Shown here one piece after another: positions 59,538 to 64,000 of a stretch of 64,000 nucleotides of DNA (the first letter of the stretch is position 1; each line of letters starts with the position of its first letter). The stretch spans positions 833,487 to 897,486 of the forward strand of contig NZ_LT840184.1 of assembly GCF_900177425.1 (NCBI RefSeq). The letters run 5' to 3'. The DNA comes from Paenibacillus uliginis N3/975 (GTDB taxonomy: Bacteria > Bacillota > Bacilli > Paenibacillales > Paenibacillaceae). The notes beneath the pieces are model-generated. The model was not told the origin of the DNA, made no database searches, and worked only from the letters and a program-made list of their open reading frames with translations. The translations under genes and the position numbers were made by a program.

Positions 59538-60458
59538 TTATTTGAACATATTGCTGAGAACCATCCATAGATTGGCTGGTTTCTCGGCCAGTCGGCGAGT
59601 GTAGTAGGGATACCACATCGTGCCATAAGGCATATAACAGCGGATACGGTAGCCTTCTTTGGCTAATTCAGCCTGATCATTCATCCGTAAGCCGTAAAGC
59701 ATCTGGAACTCAAACGCATCCTTGGTGATGCCATTCTCCTTGGTGTAGGATTTGACCCAGTTTATGATCCGGTCATCATGTGATGCGATCGCTGTATATA
59801 CGCCTCTGTCCAAATGCATCTTGATGATCCGTTTGTAATTGTCAATCACCTCACTCATTTGCTGATAGGCAACCTTTGAAGGTTCTTTATAGGCTCCTTT
59901 TACAAGCCGGAGATTGACTTTAGCGTCGATCAAGTGTTTAACATCTTCCTCCGTGCGAAGTAAGTATGCTTGGATGACGGTGCCGACATTGGTCAGACCC
60001 TCCGCATGCAGCCGGAGTACAATATCAATCGTGGCTTGGGTGAAAGGCGAATCCTCCATATCAATTCGGACGAAATTGTTATGTTGTTTAGCTTGGAGCA
60101 CGATCGAGCGGATGTTATCGTAACAGACTTGCTCGTCGAGGGCCAATCCCATCTGCGTCGGCTTCAGCGATACATTGGAGCTGACTTTCCGCTCAGCAAT
60201 GCCTTCAACAAGCCTGATATATTCTTCCCTGTATGCTGCAGCTTCGTTTAGGTGCGAAATGCCCTCTCCTAAATGATCCAGCGTCACCATCATTCCCTTG
60301 TCATTCAGACGCTCAATTTCGTCCAGTGCTTCAGCGAGTGTGTCGCCTGCAATGAATTTACCGGCCAATTTCCGACCGTATTTCATGGCAAGTTTCTCGA
60401 CCATACGATTGCCGGAAACCGACAACAACGTTTTGCGATAAAGTTCAATGTGATCCAA
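59538..60458 (-). CDS. putB: Proline dehydrogenase
   Basis: A 306-residue FAD enzyme that oxidises proline to pyrroline-5-carboxylate. It is of the small monofunctional type (PutB/FadM). Visible parts: LDHLGEGISHLNEA near 58-71, VSLKPTQMGLAL near 95-106, RLVKGAYKEPSKVAY near 183-197, HDDRIINW near 224, FEFQMLYGLR near 245 and YMPYG near 268. It starts at TTG (60456-60458), nine bases from AGGGG. A sigma-54 promoter faces it from the divergent gap. Confidence 0.93.
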   Translation of the reverse strand: MDHIELYRKTLLSVSGNRMVEKLAMKYGRKLAGKFIAGDTLAEALDEIERLNDKGMMVTLDHLGEGISHLNEAAAYREEYIRLVEGIAERKVSSNVSLKPTQMGLALDEQVCYDNIRSIVLQAKQHNNFVRIDMEDSPFTQATIDIVLRLHAEGLTNVGTVIQAYLLRTEEDVKHLIDAKVNLRLVKGAYKEPSKVAYQQMSEVIDNYKRIIKMHLDRGVYTAIASHDDRIINWVKSYTKENGITKDAFEFQMLYGLRMNDQAELAKEGYRIRCYMPYGTMWYPYYTRRLAEKPANLWMVLSNMFK

Positions 60459-60518
60459 AGATTATTTCCCCTTTCAAGAGGTTTGTTGTAATAAAGATAC
60501 TGAATCGACATATTTTTA

Positions 60519-60535
60519 AGCAAAATATGTGCCAA
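60519..60535 (-). promoter_or_regulatory. Sigma-54 promoter of the proline dehydrogenase gene
   Basis: On the minus strand TTGGCAC (60535 to 60529), five bases, TTGCT (60523 to 60519). This matches the -24/-12 consensus TTGGCAC-N5-TTGCW and lies 61 bases before the start codon. Confidence 0.93.
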
Positions 60536-60553
60536 ATAGCATTGAGTTTGAAC

Positions 60554-60570
60554 TTGGCACGATAATTGCT
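60554..60570 (+). promoter_or_regulatory. Sigma-54 promoter of the P5C dehydrogenase gene
   Basis: TTGGCAC (60554-60560), five bases, TTGCT (60566-60570): a full -24/-12 match. It lies 63 bases before the start codon of the divergent gene. Its distance to the facing promoter is about 18 bases. Confidence 0.95.
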
Positions 60571-60632
60571 TTGTATCTTTGGATGAGAAGGCGATATATC
60601 TAAACAAATCGTGAGAGGATGGTTGTTCGAAT

Positions 60633-62180
60633 ATGAGAACCGAGTTTAAGAACGAGGCATTTGTAAATTTTAAGGAAGAAAGGAACCATGAATTATATGA
60701 GCAGGCGCTAAAAAAAGCAGAGGCTGAACTGGGCAAAGAGTATCCACTCATTATTGGTGGTGAGAGAATTGCAACCGACCGTACAGCCGTTTCCATAAAT
60801 CCGGCCAATCATTCGCAGGTGATTGGCATTGTCTCGCAAGCGGATACTAATCTTGCAGAGAAAGCGATTCAAGTGGCGGCAGCGACATTCGAGACATGGA
60901 AGCATACCGACCCGAATGCACGCGCTAGGTACCTGTACCGGGCAGCAGCCATTTTGCGCCGGCGCAAACATGAATTCTCTGCCATCATGACGTTCGAGGC
61001 CGGAAAGACCAGAGTGGAGGCTGACGTGGAAACAGCGGAAGCCATTGATTTCCTGGAGTTCTATGCACGTGAGATGCAGCGGCTCAGTCTACCTCAGCCG
61101 TTAACGGCAAGTGCTGAGGAAGAGAATGAACTGTATTATATCCCGCTTGGAGTTGGTGTCGTCATTCCGCCTTGGAATTTTCCGCTGGCCATTATGGCAG
61201 GTATGACTGCAGCCGCCATCGTTACTGGCAATACCGTTGTCCTAAAGCCGGCAAGCACTACGCCGGTTATTGCAGCGAAATTCATGGCCTTGCTTGAAGA
61301 GGTGGGTTTGCCGGCTGGTGTTGTCAATTTCCTCCCGGGTCCCGGTGGTGAAGTAGGAGATTACCTGGTCGATCATCCGCTTACAAGATTCATCAGCTTT
61401 ACTGGTTCCCGCGATGTCGGTCTGCGAATTAATGAACGTGCTGCTAAGACAAATCCGGGACAAAAGTGGATCAAGCGAGTAGTGGCTGAGATGGGCGGTA
61501 AAGATGCAATCGTTGTTGATAGTGAAGCTGATCTGGATCTGGCTGCTGATATGATTACATTGTCCGCATTCGGGTTCTCCGGGCAAAAATGTTCAGCCTG
61601 TTCACGCGCCATCATTCACGAAGATGTCTATGACACGGTGCTGGAGCGGGTGGTAGAGCGCGCAGGACAGCTGAAGATGATGAATCCAGCAGATGCAGAT
61701 GCCAATCTGGGGCCGGTTATAGATGAGAAAGCATATAATAAGATCTTGGAATACATTGAAATTGGTAAGAAGGAAGGACGTTTGGTGCTCGGTGGTAGTA
61801 CGGGTGATCCGAACGGTTACTTTATCGAACCTACAATCTTCGCTGATGTGGATGCAGATGCCCGGATTTCTCAGGAAGAAATATTCGGACCTGTCGTAGC
61901 GTTTACGAAAGCGGCGTCGTTTGACGAGGCACTTCAATTTGCTAACGGAACCGATTATGGCTTAACAGGGGCTGTAATCTCACGCAATGGAGCTAACCTG
62001 GAGAAAGCCAGACGTGAATTCCACGTCGGGAATTTATACTTCAACCGCAAGTGCACAGGCGCTTTGGTTGGAACTCACCCGTTCGGCGGATTCAATATGT
62101 CGGGTACGGACTCCAAGGCAGGGGGCCGGGATTATCTGCTACTGTTTACTCAAGGCAAGCTGGTTTGCGACCGGTTTTAA
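60633..62180 (+). CDS. pruA: L-glutamate gamma-semialdehyde (P5C) dehydrogenase
   Basis: A 515-residue NAD-dependent aldehyde dehydrogenase finishing proline breakdown by making glutamate. Signature parts: IPPWNFPLAIMAGMTAAAI near 171, VAEMGGKDAIVV near 287 with the general base, FGFSGQKCSACSR near 315 with the catalytic cysteine, and FNRKCTGALVGTHPFGGF near 470, typical of RocA/PutC-type enzymes. The ATG follows AGAGGA at a long spacing. Controlled by the sigma-54 promoter above. Confidence 0.95.
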   Translation: MRTEFKNEAFVNFKEERNHELYEQALKKAEAELGKEYPLIIGGERIATDRTAVSINPANHSQVIGIVSQADTNLAEKAIQVAAATFETWKHTDPNARARYLYRAAAILRRRKHEFSAIMTFEAGKTRVEADVETAEAIDFLEFYAREMQRLSLPQPLTASAEEENELYYIPLGVGVVIPPWNFPLAIMAGMTAAAIVTGNTVVLKPASTTPVIAAKFMALLEEVGLPAGVVNFLPGPGGEVGDYLVDHPLTRFISFTGSRDVGLRINERAAKTNPGQKWIKRVVAEMGGKDAIVVDSEADLDLAADMITLSAFGFSGQKCSACSRAIIHEDVYDTVLERVVERAGQLKMMNPADADANLGPVIDEKAYNKILEYIEIGKKEGRLVLGGSTGDPNGYFIEPTIFADVDADARISQEEIFGPVVAFTKAASFDEALQFANGTDYGLTGAVISRNGANLEKARREFHVGNLYFNRKCTGALVGTHPFGGFNMSGTDSKAGGRDYLLLFTQGKLVCDRF

Positions 62181-62280
62181 TGGAACTGTTTATAACATTC
62201 GATGTTCGTTGCAGGTCATATTAAGTATAGTAGAAGAAAAAGATCGTAGGATGTAGTTAAAGCCGACCCGGGAGGAAGGG

Positions 62281-63606
62281 GTGAATCTGTTGTTAAGCTA
62301 TCATTTGGTGCAGGATCAACGTCCGACTTTGACCATAACACCTGAATTGAAGCAATCTATTCATATTTTATCATTGTCAGGATATGAGCTTATGCAATAT
62401 TTGCAAGAGCAGGCTATGGAGAACCCGGTCCTTGAGATTGAAGCTGGATATGATGGCTACCGATATGGCAAGAAACGCGGAACAAGCACCAGCAGCATTA
62501 AGTATGCACAAGATCCGCTGTGGAATGTGAAGCCAGCGCAAGATTCAATGGAGATAAGGTTGCAGAATCAGCTCCGTCTCCTCTCCCTTCCAGCCGATGT
62601 GTATCGGGCCGCCGCATTTCTGGCGGGAAATCTTAACGATGACGGGTATTTGGAGGCGGAGTTGTCGGACCTCAGAGGAGTGTTAAAGTTTTCTGAAGAT
62701 CTTCTGGGTACAGCACTACACCAACTGCAATCTTTAGAGCCGGCAGGAATAGCTTGCAGGGATTTGCGAGAATGTCTGCTGCTGCAAATCGTGCGGGACC
62801 CGGAACCTGTTCCGTATGCGGAAGAAATCGTGGATGGGTATTTACCGCTACTGGCCAATGGAAGCTTCGATCAGATCGCTCTTGCTTTACGAATTAACAA
62901 GGAACAAGTGAGGAGTGCTTCACTGTATATCCGCAGCTTGAATCCGCGTCCGGGGCTATCGATGAACATTCCAGAACCACATTATATCGTTCCTGATGCT
63001 GTTGTCCGGTGTATAGGGGATGATTTTACGGTTGCGCTGCACCCTTCTGCCCACCCCAGACTATCCGTGAACAAGGAATACCGAGAGTGGATAAAAATTA
63101 GGCAAACGGCCGAGGCGTCCTCATTTTTAAGCAGTTGTTTTAAGTCGGCGCATTGGATTGAACGCTGTATCGAGATGCGGAAGCTGACCTTGGTGAGGGT
63201 AATAACGGCTATGATGGAGGAACAACGAGAATTTCTGGCGAGAGGCGTAAAAGGTCTTCGTCCGATGAATTTATTTAACATCTCCAGCATGTTGGGGATG
63301 CATGAATCCACAGTCAGCCGGGCAATTCACGACAAGTTCGTGCTTACCCCGCATGGTGTGTTTCCTTTAAAGTTTTTTTTCGCGGCAAGTTTATCCACAG
63401 CGGACGGAAGCGGGGCATCCTCGCGTAGCGTAAAGCTGAGAATCAAGGAACTCGTCGACGCCGAGAACAAGAGCAAGCCATATTCCGATCAGAAAATCGT
63501 TGAGCTACTGTTTGCAGAAGGGATACAGCTGTCGCGCAGAACGGTAACCAAATATCGTGAAGAATTGAAAATCTTATCCTCAACATACCGGAGGCGGAGA
63601 TTATGA
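62281..63606 (+). CDS. rpoN: RNA polymerase sigma-54 factor
   Basis: A 441-residue sigma-54 (SigL/RpoN). N-terminal region I (about residues 6-50) has LTITPELKQSIHILSLSGYE; a core-binding domain follows (about 75-260), then a helix-turn-helix (ISSMLGMHESTVSRAIHDK near 340), and the RpoN box SRRTVTKYREEL near 421 as signature. GTG start behind GGGAGGAAGG. It lies 100 bases after the P5C dehydrogenase gene and is probably read through from it or from its own promoter. The name sigL is used in Bacillus. Confidence 0.95.
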   Translation: MNLLLSYHLVQDQRPTLTITPELKQSIHILSLSGYELMQYLQEQAMENPVLEIEAGYDGYRYGKKRGTSTSSIKYAQDPLWNVKPAQDSMEIRLQNQLRLLSLPADVYRAAAFLAGNLNDDGYLEAELSDLRGVLKFSEDLLGTALHQLQSLEPAGIACRDLRECLLLQIVRDPEPVPYAEEIVDGYLPLLANGSFDQIALALRINKEQVRSASLYIRSLNPRPGLSMNIPEPHYIVPDAVVRCIGDDFTVALHPSAHPRLSVNKEYREWIKIRQTAEASSFLSSCFKSAHWIERCIEMRKLTLVRVITAMMEEQREFLARGVKGLRPMNLFNISSMLGMHESTVSRAIHDKFVLTPHGVFPLKFFFAASLSTADGSGASSRSVKLRIKELVDAENKSKPYSDQKIVELLFAEGIQLSRRTVTKYREELKILSSTYRRRRL

Positions 63607-63784
63607 AGAGTGCTGTCCCTAACCATTTTGAATGGAACTGAAAGGGTTTCCAAAAGGGGGACGCTCGTTTGAGGAACAGTTCGCTATGAACCACGAATAA
63701 AAAAGAAGTGGCGACGTAGGGAATACTCCTGCGCCGCTATTTCAGGTTTAATTAACCTTATGGTTCACCCTTATCAGGAGATTT
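63607..63784. other. Intergenic stretch after rpoN with a diverged repeat-like segment
   Basis: On the minus strand at about 63751-63722 there is AATAGCGGCGCAGGAGT, resembling the start of the 50-bp units at 25.5 kb. The same segment forms a weak hairpin on the plus strand. No gene or clear terminator. Confidence 0.35.
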
Positions 63785-64000
63785 TCAGCGGAAGACCGTG
63801 CTGGAAGGATTTGGGCTTCCGCTGGTATCAAGCGTAAATAATTCGATTCCGTTGATGAGCAGGCTCAAGGACTCCATTACATTGTAGGTGATAATGGGCG
63901 GGACGGCGTTTCGATCCAGCATGCCGGCTTCGGCTGCGAGGCTGATGCTGTGGTCCAATCCGATGACCTGAAAGGCGGATTGGCTAAGCGATGCGGCCTT
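63785..64000 (-). CDS. C-terminal part of an aspartase/fumarase-superfamily enzyme (window edge)
   Basis: 71 codons of a minus-strand gene running off the right edge. The peptide AFQVIGLDHSISLAAEAGMLD and NAVPPIITYNVMESLSLLING are the C-terminal helices of aspartate ammonia-lyase or class II fumarase. After SLLINGIELF the sequence changes to an unrelated tail (TLDTSGSPNPSSTVFR) and stops. The usual C-terminal domain of about 50 residues is absent, so this end is either truncated or frame-shifted. Confidence 0.7.
   Translation of the reverse strand, partial: KAASLSQSAFQVIGLDHSISLAAEAGMLDRNAVPPIITYNVMESLSLLINGIELFTLDTSGSPNPSSTVFR

Overview
The window looks like chromosomal DNA of a spore-forming, Gram-positive bacterium of the Paenibacillus type. 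The evidence is the gene content: the Bacillales-type helicase loaders DnaB and DnaI, the sporulation checkpoint peptide Sda, a YheC/D-like ATP-grasp spore-coat protein, a YjcZ-like small spore peptide, coproheme decarboxylase HemQ, an S-layer (SLH) surface protein, a three-gene sdhCAB operon and strong AGGAGG ribosome binding sites. Base composition is moderate. No rRNA or tRNA genes were recognised.

Layout. 0-5 kb: an ECF sigma factor with a partial partner gene, a structured gap holding a tiny leader-type ORF, a Ca2+-type P-ATPase and two small genes. 5-14 kb: ATP-grasp protein, sda behind a cluster of DnaA boxes, a divergent ferredoxin-NADP reductase/NADH dehydrogenase pair, hemQ, yuiB, dnaB-dnaI. 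14-21 kb: trxA, uvrC, a CPBP membrane protease, and ktrB-ktrA behind a c-di-AMP riboswitch. 21-25 kb: LysR regulator divergent from sdhCAB. 25-37 kb: a repeat-filled gap, then AAC(3)-family enzyme, aldehyde dehydrogenase, phosphoesterase, histidinol phosphatase, LysR, cheX, SDR, DEAD-box helicase and ecsAB. 37-44 kb: aminotransferase, a MocR regulator divergent from an FMN-split-barrel protein, AraC regulator, SDR, psd. 44-47 kb: TPP riboswitch and an ECF transporter (ykoEDC). 47-54 kb: an SLH protein, an uncharacterised 1140-residue secreted protein, and an APC permease. 54-58 kb: accessory DNA with an ImmA/XRE pair split by a MITE-like element, operator dyads, an ArpU-like phage regulator, a second transposon-end-like hairpin and a zinc-finger-less TnpB. 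58-64 kb: a self-contained sigma-54 proline catabolism island (enhancer-binding protein, proline dehydrogenase, P5C dehydrogenase, rpoN), then the 3' end of an aspartase/fumarase-type gene.

The less ordinary signals are: an inverted array of diverged 50-bp tandem units at 25.4-25.7 kb that appears to sit inside one copy of a second, hairpin-forming dispersed repeat (four copies in the window); facing sigma-54 promoters between the proline genes with rpoN next to them; the TnpB element with two omega-RNA-like ends; and the SLH plus large secreted protein pair. Starts were chosen by ribosome binding site, so several differ from the longest possible frame. All functional names rest on motif recognition by eye, with no database search.
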